Below, in pieces: positions 48,716 to 58,444 of a stretch of DNA of 64,000 bases. This stretch comes from Enhydrobacter sp. (GTDB lineage Bacteria; Pseudomonadota; Alphaproteobacteria; Reyranellales; Reyranellaceae), in assembly GCA_026126105.1 (NCBI GenBank), contig JAHCJV010000001.1:151448-215447 (forward strand), given 5' to 3'. The notes beneath the pieces were generated by a model. It saw only the letters and a program-made list of their open reading frames with translations. It ran no database searches and was not told where the DNA came from. Every line of letters begins with the position of its first letter. Within the stretch, counting starts at the first letter, position 1. Made by a program: the position numbers and the translations under genes.

Positions 48716-49591
48716 CTAGATCTTGTCCTCCGGCACTTCAATCCGCTCTTCCGGAGGATTCATGATCACGTCGCGGGTGGCGCGGCCGACCTGGGCGCCG
48801 ATCAGAATGGTCAGCGACGTCCAGTACACCCACACCATTATCGCCGCGAATCCGGCAGTGGCGCCAAACGCCGAGGTGATCTGCGTCACCTCGAAGTAAT
48901 AAACCAGCGCGCGATTGCCGAGCGCGAACAGAACAGAATTGACGGCGCCGCTGACCAGGGCGAAGCGCCAGGGGACGCCGCCGGTCGGCAGCCACTTGTA
49001 GATCAGGGTGAAGAATCCGGCGAGGATGCCGTAGTGGGTGAAGCTGGAGATCGCCGGCCCGATCCACTGGCCGAGCACCGGAAAGGCTTGCAGCACGCCG
49101 GCATAGGCCGACATGCCTACGCTGGTCACGATCACGGCGATCAGCAGCACGCCGAGCAGCACCATCATCACGAGCGCGAGCAGGCGCGACTGCAGGCTGG
49201 CCAGCACCGGATGCAGGCGGCGCGGACTGGCGTCGCGCCATATCACCTCGAACGCTTCGTCGAGCTCCACGAACACCCGGCTGCCGGTGTAGAGCAGGAC
49301 CAGCGCGCCGACGATTGCTGCAATCCCTCCGCCACGGAACAAATCCTCCGAAGCGTACCGCCGGATACCAGTGAGATGCTCAGGTGCCACGATGGTGGTG
49401 AGCGCGTCGAAGATCGCCTCCTGCGCCATCAGCTTGCCGACGAACGGCTCGGCGATCGCGATGCTCAGGATCATGATCGGGCCGAGCGCGAACATGGTGT
49501 AGAAGGCCATTGCGGCAGCCGACGTCGACAGCCGGTGGATGAAGAAGCCGTAGAACGACGTCAGGAAGATTTGCCAGAGCTTGTTCAGCAT
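48716..49591 (-). CDS. YihY/BrkB-family membrane protein
   Basis: This 291-residue inner-membrane protein has six hydrophobic segments. Family signatures include SAAAMAFYTMFALGPIMILSIAIAEPF, LLYTGSRVFVELDEAFEVIW and the C-terminal FGATAGFAAIMVWVYWTSLTILIGAQV. The family was once misread as RNase BN; its true role is undefined, with envelope or transport functions suggested. It starts 2 nt after the acyltransferase stop. Confidence 0.92.
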   Translation of the reverse strand: MLNKLWQIFLTSFYGFFIHRLSTSAAAMAFYTMFALGPIMILSIAIAEPFVGKLMAQEAIFDALTTIVAPEHLTGIRRYASEDLFRGGGIAAIVGALVLLYTGSRVFVELDEAFEVIWRDASPRRLHPVLASLQSRLLALVMMVLLGVLLIAVIVTSVGMSAYAGVLQAFPVLGQWIGPAISSFTHYGILAGFFTLIYKWLPTGGVPWRFALVSGAVNSVLFALGNRALVYYFEVTQITSAFGATAGFAAIMVWVYWTSLTILIGAQVGRATRDVIMNPPEERIEVPEDKI

Positions 49592-49593
49592 CG

Positions 49594-50997
49594 TCAACGC
49601 AAGTGTGACACCGAATTGGCGTAGTAGGCGAGCAATGGCCGCTCCGCCCCGACCGTTGCATAGAATCCGTCGCGCTCCTCGACGAGATTGCGCAGCGCCA
49701 GCATGCGCAAGCCGACATGGATGGCATAGTCGCGATCGCCGCGCGGCACATAGAGCCGTGCGCCGTTGGCCTCGAAACGATGCATCAGGTTTCCGGCCCG
49801 GACCTTGAGCTCGAGTTCGTCGATCGGGCCTTCCGTCTCGAGCAGCACGGTGGCAATCAACGACACCGGTAGAACCGGCACCAGGCGCGCTACGTCCTCC
49901 ATCACGTCCGCAGCCAGCCGGCCGACAACCTCGAAGCGGCGATCCTTGTCGAGAAGCCGGAGGTCGCCGCCGTGCGCGGCCAGCCAGTCGCGTGCCGAGA
50001 CCGGCCGGCCGAAGTTCACGCAGGCGTAACCGAATCGGTACCAGCGGCCCCGCAGCATCAGGCCGACCTGACCGAGCCAGAAGCGCAGTGCGGTCTGCGC
50101 GGCGAACCACCCGCTGCGGCGCGGACGCTCGCGATCGAGCGAGCGAAGGAGAGTGCGGTCCTCGAGCACGCGATCGTAGTTCAGCGCCACTGGCACAAAG
50201 ACGATGTCGTGGGCGCCCCGCGGGTCGAAGGATTTCAGCATGTAGTCGTAAAGACCGAGCTTGGGCTCGCCCAGTCGGCCGTCGCGCGACAGACCGCCTT
50301 CGGGATACATCGCCTGCGCCACGCCGCCTTCGGTTGCCATGTGGACGTAACGCTCCAGAACCCGGCGGTAGATAGGATTATTCGAATTGCGGCGCACGAA
50401 ATAGGCGCCCATCGAGCGGATCAGCTGCTGCAGGGGCCAGATGCGCGCCCATTCGCCGACCGCATAGGACAACGCCGTGCGCTCCGCTGCCAGGAAGGCA
50501 ACCAGCACGTAGTCCATGTTGCTCCGATGGTTCATGACGAACACCACGGTCGTTCCGGGCGCGACGCCGGCCAGGGTCTTCTCGTCGGCGAAACCCAGCC
50601 GCACGCGATAGAAGAGCTGGGCCACGGTGCGGGCCAGAGAATAGCCGATGCGGAAGTAGATATAGGCGTTGAAGGTCGGCACGATCTCGCGCGCATAGCG
50701 CTGGACCTCGGCCATCGCGACCTCGCGCGGCAGGTTCGCGGCGCGCGCGTGCTCGTTGGCGGCCGCCACGACCAACGGGTCATAGACCAGCCGGTCGATC
50801 AGCACCTGCCGCTTGGTCAATTGGAACGGCTTGATCTCGACAGCGAGCCGGCGATTGACCCGGTCGATCAGCCGGTTGAGGCGGCGGCGCAGGAACCAGC
50901 GGACGCTCGGGATCAGCAGCCGGTCGAGCAGCGACCAGAGCGCAAAGGCCACGATGGCCAGGAACAGCCAGAGCGGGACGGAAACCGGCTCGCCCAT
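49594..50997 (-). CDS. PlsB-like glycerol-3-phosphate acyltransferase
   Basis: This 467-residue protein has one N-terminal membrane segment (VPLWLFLAIVAFALWSLLDRLLI). The acyltransferase motifs are NHRSNMDYVLVAFLAA (NHx4D), GAYFVRRNSNNPIYRRVL, MYPEGGLSRDG and VFVPVALNYDRVLED. It probably acylates glycerol-3-phosphate or a related acceptor in phospholipid synthesis. It is shorter than Escherichia coli PlsB (807 residues), so assignment to that exact reaction is tentative. Confidence 0.85.
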   Translation of the reverse strand: MGEPVSVPLWLFLAIVAFALWSLLDRLLIPSVRWFLRRRLNRLIDRVNRRLAVEIKPFQLTKRQVLIDRLVYDPLVVAAANEHARAANLPREVAMAEVQRYAREIVPTFNAYIYFRIGYSLARTVAQLFYRVRLGFADEKTLAGVAPGTTVVFVMNHRSNMDYVLVAFLAAERTALSYAVGEWARIWPLQQLIRSMGAYFVRRNSNNPIYRRVLERYVHMATEGGVAQAMYPEGGLSRDGRLGEPKLGLYDYMLKSFDPRGAHDIVFVPVALNYDRVLEDRTLLRSLDRERPRRSGWFAAQTALRFWLGQVGLMLRGRWYRFGYACVNFGRPVSARDWLAAHGGDLRLLDKDRRFEVVGRLAADVMEDVARLVPVLPVSLIATVLLETEGPIDELELKVRAGNLMHRFEANGARLYVPRGDRDYAIHVGLRMLALRNLVEERDGFYATVGAERPLLAYYANSVSHLR

Positions 50998-51012
50998 GAG
51001 GGCGGTCCTGGC

Positions 51013-51393
51013 TCAAAGGGCTCGGATGCCGGCCAGCACAAGCATGATCGAGGCGACCGCGAGCACGACCGCCGTGCCGACCGCGCCCACTGTCCGGCCC
51101 ATCGGGATGGCGCCGAGCATGCCGCCGGCATGCAGCACGCGGGAGGTCAGAAGGACGACGCCGAGTACTGCGATGGTGCGGTGCCCGTAAGGCCCGTGCA
51201 GCAACCAGATGATGAGCAGGCAGAGCGGAGCGAATTCGATCAGGTTGCCGTGGGCACGGATGGCGGCGATCATTTCCGGATCTCCGCCGTCTCCCAGGGA
51301 AATGCGCTTTTTTGTGCGCATCCGCCCGACATTGAGGGTCAGCAGAGCGGCCAGGACGCCGATCAGGCCGGCACAGATGAAAAATACCGCCAC
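51013..51393 (-). CDS. MAPEG-family membrane protein
   Basis: This 126-residue protein has four hydrophobic segments: VAVFFICAGLIGVLAALLTL, LIEFAPLCLLIIWLL, TIAVLGVVLLTSRVLHAGG and VGAVGTAVVLAVASIMLVLAG. The MAPEG pattern RAHGNLIEFAPL is present. Relatives include microsomal glutathione transferases and inner-membrane proteins of unknown role. A GTG start at 51393 follows GGAGGG. Confidence 0.88.
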   Translation of the reverse strand: MAVFFICAGLIGVLAALLTLNVGRMRTKKRISLGDGGDPEMIAAIRAHGNLIEFAPLCLLIIWLLHGPYGHRTIAVLGVVLLTSRVLHAGGMLGAIPMGRTVGAVGTAVVLAVASIMLVLAGIRAL

Positions 51394-51467
51394 GGAACAC
51401 CCTCCCCCTCGATTCGCCGACAGTGTAGGGCCATATTGGCGAGACACCAAAGATCAGGAGCCGCGCC

Positions 51468-52130
51468 ATGTGGCAGATGCTTCGCAAGAAAGCCGAGATG
51501 CCGACCGCCGACCGTGCCCTGCCGGGCCGCGCCAAACCTGCATTCGCCGTTCCGGCGGAGCATTTCGTCAATGGCAACCGCATCCAGGAACCGTTTCCTG
51601 CGGGGTTGGAGCAGGCGATGTTCGGGCTGGGCTGTTTCTGGGGCGCCGAACGCATGTTCTGGAAGGTCCCCGGCGTCTATTCGACCGCCGTCGGCTATGC
51701 CGCGGGCATGACGCCGAACCCGACCTACGAGGAGGTCTGCTCGGGCTACACCGGCCACAACGAGGTGGTCATGGTGTGGTTCGACCCGAAGAAGACCTCC
51801 TACGAGACCCTGCTCAAGGTGTTCTGGGAGGGCCATGACCCGACGCAGGGCATGCGCCAGGGCAACGACGTCGGCACGCAGTATCGGTCGGGCATCTACA
51901 CTTTCTCGGTCGAGCAGAAGAAGGCGGCAGAGGCCTCGCGCGCCGTGTTCCAGAAGGAACTCGGCAAGCATGGCATGGCCGAGATCACGACAGAGATCAT
52001 CGACGCGCCGCAGTTCTTTTATGCCGAGGACTATCACCAGCAATATCTCGCCAAGAATCCCGGCGGCTATTGCGGCCTCGGCGGCACCGGCGTGAGCTGC
52101 CCGATCGGATTGGGCGTCGCGGCCGAATAG
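51468..52130 (+). CDS. msrA: Peptide methionine (S)-S-oxide reductase
   Basis: This 220-residue enzyme has the nucleophile Cys56 in [29 protein letters not shown] and the downstream [19 protein letters not shown] block. The C-terminal [17 protein letters not shown] carries the resolving Cys residues. It reduces methionine-S-sulfoxide in oxidised proteins. The N-terminal 45-residue extension with an ISPVAEHFVNG-like element is usual for this subgroup. Confidence 0.96.
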   Translation: MWQMLRKKAEMPTADRALPGRAKPAFAVPAEHFVNGNRIQEPFPAGLEQAMFGLGCFWGAERMFWKVPGVYSTAVGYAAGMTPNPTYEEVCSGYTGHNEVVMVWFDPKKTSYETLLKVFWEGHDPTQGMRQGNDVGTQYRSGIYTFSVEQKKAAEASRAVFQKELGKHGMAEITTEIIDAPQFFYAEDYHQQYLAKNPGGYCGLGGTGVSCPIGLGVAAE

Positions 52131-52168
52131 GCCGAAGAAGCGACGCGCGTATGATCGCCGTCTGCTTG

Positions 52169-52194
52169 CCTCCCCCGTCTTGGGGGGGGGGAGG
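52169..52194. repeat. CTCCCCC/GGGGGAG palindrome with a 10-G run, between msrA and the deaminase gene
   Basis: CCTCCCCC (52169-52176) can pair with GGGGGAGG (52187-52194); the intervening stretch ends in a G run, making ten G residues at 52182-52191. A related palindrome occurs at 62343-62361. It lies between convergent genes and could serve as a processing or termination element; the homopolymer is also a likely sequencing-error site. Confidence 0.55.
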
Positions 52195-52225
52195 AACCAG
52201 GTTGGGAGCTGCAAGAAAGCTAGCG

Positions 52226-53308
52226 TTACACCGTCGGCGCGGCCGTCGCGTAGCCGAATTCCTTGTCCAGCGCGGCGATCTCCTTGCGGAAGGAGATTCG
52301 CAGTGCGCTTTTCGCGCTCTCGTCGAGCCATGAGCCTTCGACCGAGTTCAGGCTGAACTTCCTGGCCATGTCGGGACCCCAGCCGATCGTCCCGAACAGC
52401 GTCGTGAAGCCGTGGCCGAGATTGGTCCCGAACATCGCCGGGTCGTCGGTGTTGATCGTGACGTTGAGCCCCGCCTCGACCATGCGCCGGATGCGTTGCG
52501 GCCGATGCGGGCGGTTATGGATCAGGCTGGTCCAGGCGCAGGGCGTGAAATAGAGGCCGTCCTTGCGTGCCTCGTTCATCACGAAGTCCGACGCCAGCAT
52601 GTTGTAGCCATGGTCGATGCGGTCGCAGCGCAGCACGTCGCGGCAGATGAGGTAGTTGGTAGGCGGCGCTTCGAGCGGGGTCAGATAGTCTTCGCAGCAA
52701 TGCGCCGTGCAGTGCAGCCCCGCCTTGCGCGCCAAGGCATAGGCTTCAGCGAAGATCGCGGGCGGGCCGACACCCTCGTTGCCGTCCAATCCGATCCCGA
52801 CCACCAGCTCATGGCGGTGGGCTATCGCCGTCTCCACGATCTCGACGGCCTGCGTCGGGGAGTTGATCGACCGGTCGATGCAGCAGATCAACCGGGCCGA
52901 GATTCCGAAGGCCCGGGCGACGCGCTCGACGCCATCGGCCATGCCGCTCACCATCGACGGATAGTCGATGCCGTTGGGATAGAAATAGTCCGGATTGAAG
53001 AAGAACTCGACGTGACGCAGGTTGCCGTCGCGCTTGGCATCCTCGCAATACTCGTAAACCGCCCGGCTGAAGTCTTCGGGCGTGCGCAGCACCGATGCGG
53101 TGAGACGCAGGATCTCGAGGAAGCCGTTGAAATCCGGCCATTGGTACAGCTTGTCCGCCGGCCGCGGCAGCGGCAGGCCGGCGCGTTTCGCCAGCTCGGC
53201 CACGGTCGGGGCGCGTAGGGTGCCGGCGATGTGGCAGTGCAGCTCGGCTTTGGGGATGCGCCGCAGGTAGTCGTCGCAAACGGCCTTCTTCATCGACGCC
53301 GGTGCCAT
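52226..53308 (-). CDS. Adenosine/adenine deaminase family protein
   Basis: This 360-residue zinc TIM-barrel hydrolase has metal ligands His24 and His26 ([14 protein letters not shown]) and [20 protein letters not shown]. It also has the third His and catalytic residues in [11 protein letters not shown] and RIDHGYNML, and [16 protein letters not shown]. It deaminates adenosine or adenine to the hypoxanthine form in purine salvage. The ATG overlaps the stop codon of the upstream binding-protein gene, so the imported compound may be a purine derivative (inference). A tandem ATG at 53311 and an ATG at 53293 are alternative starts. Confidence 0.88.
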   Translation of the reverse strand: MAPASMKKAVCDDYLRRIPKAELHCHIAGTLRAPTVAELAKRAGLPLPRPADKLYQWPDFNGFLEILRLTASVLRTPEDFSRAVYEYCEDAKRDGNLRHVEFFFNPDYFYPNGIDYPSMVSGMADGVERVARAFGISARLICCIDRSINSPTQAVEIVETAIAHRHELVVGIGLDGNEGVGPPAIFAEAYALARKAGLHCTAHCCEDYLTPLEAPPTNYLICRDVLRCDRIDHGYNMLASDFVMNEARKDGLYFTPCAWTSLIHNRPHRPQRIRRMVEAGLNVTINTDDPAMFGTNLGHGFTTLFGTIGWGPDMARKFSLNSVEGSWLDESAKSALRISFRKEIAALDKEFGYATAAPTV

Positions 53309-54876
53309 CATTTCTTCTCGATGTTGTAGAGCAGCATGACAGGCGATTTCAGCACGCCCTGCAGGTTGTTGCGCCATGCCGACGGCGTGGTGAACTGGCC
53401 GAGCGGCACGTACAGCACCTGTTCGTAGGCGCGCTTCTGGATTTCGTTGGCGACCAGCTTGCGCTTGCCCATGCTTTCGGCCGTCGCGAACTCGAGCCGC
53501 AGCTCCTCGGTCTTCGGATCGGTCGGCCAGCCCCAAGCCGATGCGGGCGGGCCCATGGCAACGAGGAACGGATTGCTGAGCGGGTTGCCCTGGTCGGGCA
53601 CGGTGTTGGTCGTATGGGCAATGTTCCAGCCGCCCTCGCTCACCGGCTTGGTGTTGAGTCGGCGCGTGGCGAACGTCTGGAAGTCCATCGCCTGCATGTC
53701 GACCTTGAAGCCGAGATCGACCAGCACCTGGCGCGTCACGTTGCCCAGTGCCGCGATGCCGGGCGCGTTCGCGACGTGGAGCATCACGATCGGTCTGGAG
53801 AAGTCGACGTTGGCCTCCTTGAGCATCGCCTTGGCCAGGCTGACATCGAAGGCCGGCACACCCTCGCGGCTCTCGTATGGCATGCCGCAGCCGAAGACGG
53901 CCGGACAGGCGGTCGCGAATTGCGGATCGCCGGCGACCACCGCGGCATAGAGCGAGCGGTCGACGGCGTGCGCGATCGCCTGCCGCACCTTCACGTTGTC
54001 GAACGGCGGCTGCAGATGGTTCATGCGCATGATGGCCTGGAAGCCGAAGTCGCTCACCACCTCAGCCCTGGCGCCCGACTTGGCGTCGATCAGCTCGAGG
54101 ATGTCGGCCGGGACGCGCTCCAGATAGTCGACCTCGCCCTTGATCAGGGCGCTCACCTGCACCTGCGCGTCTGGCATGCCCAGCATCTCGATGCGATCCA
54201 ACCTGGCGATCTTGCCGCCCGACGCCCAGACCGACGGCTCCGGCCGCGGCCGGTAATCGGAGAATTTCTCGAGCACGATCTTCACGCCCGGCTCGTGCAG
54301 GTCGGCGCGGAACCTGTAGGGGCCCGAGCCAATGATCTCCTTCACCTGCTCGTTGCCCGGAGTCCTGGCGATGCGCTCCGGCATCATGAACGGCACCGGC
54401 GCGCCGACCTTGCCGAGGCTGTCGAGCACCAGCCCGTAAGGCTGCTTCAAGACCAGCTTGATGGTGCTCGGGTCGGGCGCGTCGAGCGAGGCCATGAATT
54501 TCGCGAGCGTCTGGCCCATCGGATCGCGCGAGGCCCAGCGGCGGAGCGAGGCGACGCAGTCCGCCGCCGTGACCGGCTGGCCGTCATGCCATTTCAGCCC
54601 GGGCCGCAGCACGAAGGTGTAGGTCAGCTTGTCATCGCTCAACGTGTAGCGTTCGACCATCTGCGGCTTGGGCTCGAAATGATCGTCGACCGCAAACAGC
54701 GTGTCGAACACGAGGTAGCCAAAGTCGCGCGTGGTGAACGATGTCGTGAAATGCGGATCGAGGATGCGCGAGAGGGTCTCCGGCGCCACGCGCAGCACCG
54801 ATTGCGCCTCTGCCGTTCCCGCGAGGAACAAGCCCAGTGCAGCCACGACTCCCGCGCACGTCCGACGTCCGATCAT
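53308..54876 (-). CDS. ABC transporter substrate-binding protein, family 5
   Basis: This 522-residue receptor has a signal peptide (MIGRRTCAGVVAALGLFLAGTAEA). SBP_bac_5 blocks are LSRILDPHFTTSFTTRDFGYLVFDTLF, YTFVLRPGLKWHDGQPVTAADCVASLRRW and VRQAIAHAVDRSLYAAVVAGDP. It is an orphan receptor, with no permease or ATPase nearby, and is translationally coupled to the deaminase gene. The GAGGGAGAT before the ATG supports the start. Confidence 0.92.
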   Translation of the reverse strand: MIGRRTCAGVVAALGLFLAGTAEAQSVLRVAPETLSRILDPHFTTSFTTRDFGYLVFDTLFAVDDHFEPKPQMVERYTLSDDKLTYTFVLRPGLKWHDGQPVTAADCVASLRRWASRDPMGQTLAKFMASLDAPDPSTIKLVLKQPYGLVLDSLGKVGAPVPFMMPERIARTPGNEQVKEIIGSGPYRFRADLHEPGVKIVLEKFSDYRPRPEPSVWASGGKIARLDRIEMLGMPDAQVQVSALIKGEVDYLERVPADILELIDAKSGARAEVVSDFGFQAIMRMNHLQPPFDNVKVRQAIAHAVDRSLYAAVVAGDPQFATACPAVFGCGMPYESREGVPAFDVSLAKAMLKEANVDFSRPIVMLHVANAPGIAALGNVTRQVLVDLGFKVDMQAMDFQTFATRRLNTKPVSEGGWNIAHTTNTVPDQGNPLSNPFLVAMGPPASAWGWPTDPKTEELRLEFATAESMGKRKLVANEIQKRAYEQVLYVPLGQFTTPSAWRNNLQGVLKSPVMLLYNIEKK

Positions 54877-54935
54877 TCTGATCTCCCTCGCGCCCCGCTC
54901 GCATCGTCTGCGATTCGCGTGCCAAAGGAAAGCAA

Positions 54936-55589
54936 TCAGGCCGTCGCGCTCCAGATCGTCCAGCGATCCCTCTCGAGCTCTTCGATGGTGGCGTAGGTTT
55001 GGCGCACTTCCCACAGGCTGTGTTTCCGGACGGCGGCGAAACCCGTCGCCCGCAGCGCTTTCTCGATGGCCGCGGATGTCGGCCGGCGGCCGTTCTCGAT
55101 CGCGAGCAGCTGGGGGAAGCGCTCGAAGAACCAGCCGCGGAGATGGTCGCGGCTTCCGGGCAACTGGACGTTGGCCGGGGTTTGATCCTGCACGATCAGG
55201 TGCCCGCCCGGCACCAGCACGCGATACGCCTCCGCAAAGGCCGGTTCGTAGCTCTCGAGGTGATGGACCAGCGCGCGCTCGAAGACAATGTCGCGACTCT
55301 CCGCTGCGAGACCGGTGGCGGCTGCATCGCCCTGCCGGAAGGCGAGTCCGGCAAGGCCGGTTGACCGCTCACGCGCGTCGGCTACCATCCGGGCGGAGAA
55401 ATCGATCCCGACGACGTCGGACGCGCCAAGCCTGCGCCAGGCCTGCGAATAGATGCCTCCGCCGCAGCCGATATCGGCGACGCGCTTGCCTGCGGGATCG
55501 TCGATTGCGGACATGGCGGCGGCCCAGCCGTTATCGGCGTCGCGCCGGGCGTAGGTACCGCGACTGGCCTCGGAATGAAGATCGATCAC
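54936..55589 (-). CDS. Class I SAM-dependent methyltransferase
   Basis: This 217-residue protein has SAM motif I VADIGCGGGIYSQAWRRLGASDVVGIDFS. RQGDAAATGLAAESRDIVFERALVHHL and VPGGHLIVQDQTPANVQLPG complete a Methyltransf_11-type fold. The acceptor is unknown. It resembles UbiE/MenG-like small-molecule methyltransferases. It lies 59 nt upstream of the binding-protein gene in the same direction. Confidence 0.85.
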   Translation of the reverse strand: MIDLHSEASRGTYARRDADNGWAAAMSAIDDPAGKRVADIGCGGGIYSQAWRRLGASDVVGIDFSARMVADARERSTGLAGLAFRQGDAAATGLAAESRDIVFERALVHHLESYEPAFAEAYRVLVPGGHLIVQDQTPANVQLPGSRDHLRGWFFERFPQLLAIENGRRPTSAAIEKALRATGFAAVRKHSLWEVRQTYATIEELERDRWTIWSATA

Positions 55590-55651
55590 GCAGCATCGTA
55601 GGCGCTTGCACCTCGCTTGTTGAATACATCGTTGGTAGCGCCGGCAGACGA

Positions 55652-56389
55652 ATGCCGTATGATTCGCGCGTGCCGTCGCTCCTGCCCGAACCCGAGAAGA
55701 TTTCGATCGTCCATGCCGACGTCGAACTGCCGGTGACGTTCCTGCGCAGCTCCCGGGCGCGACGGGTGTCCCTGCGCGTCGATCCGGCCCGGCAGCGGAT
55801 CGTCCTCATCGCGCCCTTGCGCCTGTCGCATGCCACGGCGGTGGGGTTTGCCACGGCACAGGCGGGATGGATCGCCGCCCGCCTCAAGCGCCTGCCGGCG
55901 CGCCGACCGTTCCTCGACGGCGCGGAAGTGCCGCTGTTCGGCGTGGCGCATCGCATCCGCCATCGCCCCGACGCGCGCGGCACGGTCTGGCTCGACGGCC
56001 AGGAGATCCATGTCGCCGGCCGTCCCGAATATCTGCCGCGCCGCCTGCGCGACTGGCTGACGGCGGAACTGCGCCGCCGTCTCGTGCCGCTGGTCCACGC
56101 CAAGGCCGAGCGGGTGCAGCGGCCGGTGAAGAAGATCGGCGTGCGCGATGGCCGTTCGCGTTGGGGCAGCTGCGGCCCCGACGGCAGCCTGTCGTTCTCG
56201 TGGCGGCTGGTGTTCGCGCCGCCCGAGGTGCTCGATTATCTGGTGGCGCACGAGGTCGCGCATCTCGTGCACATGAATCACAGCGCCCGCTTCTGGGCGC
56301 AGGCCCGCGCTCTGTGCGAAGGCCCGATCGAGCCGCCGCAGGCGTGGCTCAAGAAGAACGGCGAGATATTGCTGCAGTACGGCGGCTGA
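55652..56389 (+). CDS. YgjP/WSS1-like (SprT-type) zinc metallopeptidase
   Basis: This 245-residue protein of the DUF45/M48-like family has VRDGRSRWGSCGPDGSLSFSWRLVFAPPEVLDYLVAHEVAHLVHMNHSARFW split around the zinc motif HEVAH (residues 200-204) with a third ligand in the following MNHS. The YgjP family is predicted to be a cytosolic protease related to SprT, but substrates are unknown. It is divergent from the methyltransferase gene. An ATG at 55652 is used. Confidence 0.88.
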   Translation: MPYDSRVPSLLPEPEKISIVHADVELPVTFLRSSRARRVSLRVDPARQRIVLIAPLRLSHATAVGFATAQAGWIAARLKRLPARRPFLDGAEVPLFGVAHRIRHRPDARGTVWLDGQEIHVAGRPEYLPRRLRDWLTAELRRRLVPLVHAKAERVQRPVKKIGVRDGRSRWGSCGPDGSLSFSWRLVFAPPEVLDYLVAHEVAHLVHMNHSARFWAQARALCEGPIEPPQAWLKKNGEILLQYGG

Positions 56390-56398
56390 TGATCGGCG

Positions 56399-57037
56399 CT
56401 ATTTCTCGCCCGCGCTTGCTTTCCACCGCGGCTTGGCCGCGGTCTCGGCGAAGTTGGTGAACATGAGATTGAAAGAGATGCTGATGCGCTCGCTCTTCCC
56501 CTCGTTGGAGGGGACGTGGTGCCGAAGCCAGGAGGGGAAGATCACCATGCGGCCCGGCACCGCCTGCTCGGCTGCTGCATTGGCGGTGAAAGGGTTGAGC
56601 TTGCCGGTCCACGGCATGATCAGGGATGGGCGTGGATCCTGGAAAATCAGCTCCGGGCCGCCATCGGGAACGGCAACGTAGTATACGCCACTCAGATAGT
56701 TGTTCGGGTGATTGTGGGTCGGATGGTAGGCGTGGGGCGGATTGATGTTGGCCCAGCAGCCGGTGATCATCAGCGGATACCGGTCGACATTCAGGTACTG
56801 GGCCACGCTGCGCGCGGAGATTTCGACCAGTTGCGTGAACTCGGCGAAAGCCGGCCGGGTGTGGAGGTCGTGCGGCGTTTGCCAGTTGCTGCCGCTCGGC
56901 ACCTTGGGCCGCGGCGAGATGATCTTCTCGATCTCATCCTTGAGTTTCGCATTGAAAGGCGCGGCATCCGACGACGCGATGTCCAGCACCCACACGGGCG
57001 TGGGGAAATGTTCCCGGACCTGCTGTTTCACCTTCAT
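56399..57037 (-). CDS. Putative 2OG-Fe(II) oxygenase (TIGR02466-like)
   Basis: This 212-residue protein has the double-stranded beta-helix iron motif in PPHAYHPTHNHPNNYLSGVYYV. GRMVIFPSWLRHHVPSNEGKSERISISFNLMF supplies the distal His and the 2-oxoglutarate Arg. It matches the bacterial/phage family of putative 2OG-Fe(II) oxygenases with no defined substrate. Start MKVKQQVREHFPTPVWVLDI is chosen by family pattern. It converges on the metallopeptidase gene with a 9-nt gap. Confidence 0.85.
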   Translation of the reverse strand: MKVKQQVREHFPTPVWVLDIASSDAAPFNAKLKDEIEKIISPRPKVPSGSNWQTPHDLHTRPAFAEFTQLVEISARSVAQYLNVDRYPLMITGCWANINPPHAYHPTHNHPNNYLSGVYYVAVPDGGPELIFQDPRPSLIMPWTGKLNPFTANAAAEQAVPGRMVIFPSWLRHHVPSNEGKSERISISFNLMFTNFAETAAKPRWKASAGEK

Positions 57038-57106
57038 GCTGCGCAGGTTAACAGAGCAGCCGTAGCCCTGCCCACCAGATGTTGTGCGCAATGAGCGCGC
57101 GGCCGG

Positions 57107-58444
57107 TCAGCCGCTGACGACCGGCGCCACGCTGCGCGCCATGGCCAGCACGCGCTTGTCGGCCATCGCCTCGCCCATCAGCATGAAGCCGACCGGCAGC
57201 TCGCCTGCGGCGTGGCACGGCAGGCTGATGCCGCAGCGGTCGAGGAAGTTGCCGACCGTGGTGTTGCGCAGCAGCAGCATGTTCTTCTTCGTGAAGCCTT
57301 CGGATGTCGAAACCTCGTCGAGCGTTGGGGCGGCGATGGCGCAGGTCGGCATGATGATGGCGTCGTAGTTCACCGTGATTGCAGAGACGCGCTTGATCAG
57401 GTCGGCGCGGGCGGCGAGCAGGTCGATATAGTCGGCCGCGCTCATCTCCTTGCCGCGCATGATGCGCGGATAGACAAGCTGGTCGTAATCCTTGCCGCGC
57501 CGGGCGATCAGCTTCTGGTGCCAGGCGAAGGCCTCGGACGCGGCGAAACCGCCCTTGGCGTTGATCGCAGGCAACTCGTCGAGCTGCGGCAGGTCGACGT
57601 ACTCGACCGCGACGCCCTTGGCGACGAGGGCCCTGCAGGCGCGCTCGAAGGCGGTCTCTACGACCGGGTCGAGTTCCTCCATCACGAACTGCTTGGGGAC
57701 GCCGAAGCGCAGGCCGGCCAGCGGCACGGCATCGGGCACGACGATCGGCTCGGCGGCAAACACGGCATCGACGATGGCGCAGCATTCGACCGAGTTGGCA
57801 AGCGGGCCGATCGAGTCGAGCGAGGTCGAGAGCGGCACCACGCCGTCGATCGGCACGCGGCGCGCGGTCGGCTTGAAACCGACGATGCCGCAGACGGCGG
57901 CCGGAATGCGCACCGAGCCGCCGGTGTCTGTCCCAAGCGCGGCTACGGCCATGCGGTCGGCGACAGAAACCGCTGCGCCGGCCGAGGAGCCGCCCGGCAC
58001 GCGCTTGCGGTCGGCGGGATTGCCCGGCGTGCCGTAATGGGGGTTGAAGCCAACACCCGAGAAGGCGAACTCGCTCATGTTCGTGCTGCCGACGATCACC
58101 GCGCCGGCCGCGCGCAGCCGCGCCACGACCGGCGCGTCCTGAAGGGCAGGTTGCTCGTCATCGAGAGCCCTGGAGCCCGACAGCGTCGTCTCGCCCGCGA
58201 CATCGCACAGGTTCTTGACCGACACCGGAATGCCTGCGAGCGGCCCCGGCACCATTCCCGCCTTGCGCAGCGTGTCGCTGGCGTCGGCGGCCGCAAGTGC
58301 CTGCTCCTTGTAGACCCTGATGAAGGTCCGTGAGCCTTCGCCTGCCGGATCGGCGATGCGCTCGAGCGCCTCTTCTGTGAGCGCGCGCGAGGTGGTGCGG
58401 CCGGCCGCGAGGTCGGACGCAAGCTGCTGGATGGTGGGGTTCAT
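57107..58444 (-). CDS. Amidase signature family hydrolase
   Basis: This 445-residue enzyme has the Ser-cisSer-Lys triad: Lys77 ([16 protein letters not shown]), the GGSSAG motif (151-156) and nucleophile Ser177 ([16 protein letters not shown]). It resembles indoleacetamide or allophanate-type amidases rather than GatA, because no gatB or gatC is near. The substrate is unknown. Its ATG overlaps the acs stop by 4 nt, so the pair is co-transcribed. Confidence 0.92.
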   Translation of the reverse strand: MNPTIQQLASDLAAGRTTSRALTEEALERIADPAGEGSRTFIRVYKEQALAAADASDTLRKAGMVPGPLAGIPVSVKNLCDVAGETTLSGSRALDDEQPALQDAPVVARLRAAGAVIVGSTNMSEFAFSGVGFNPHYGTPGNPADRKRVPGGSSAGAAVSVADRMAVAALGTDTGGSVRIPAAVCGIVGFKPTARRVPIDGVVPLSTSLDSIGPLANSVECCAIVDAVFAAEPIVVPDAVPLAGLRFGVPKQFVMEELDPVVETAFERACRALVAKGVAVEYVDLPQLDELPAINAKGGFAASEAFAWHQKLIARRGKDYDQLVYPRIMRGKEMSAADYIDLLAARADLIKRVSAITVNYDAIIMPTCAIAAPTLDEVSTSEGFTKKNMLLLRNTTVGNFLDRCGISLPCHAAGELPVGFMLMGEAMADKRVLAMARSVAPVVSG

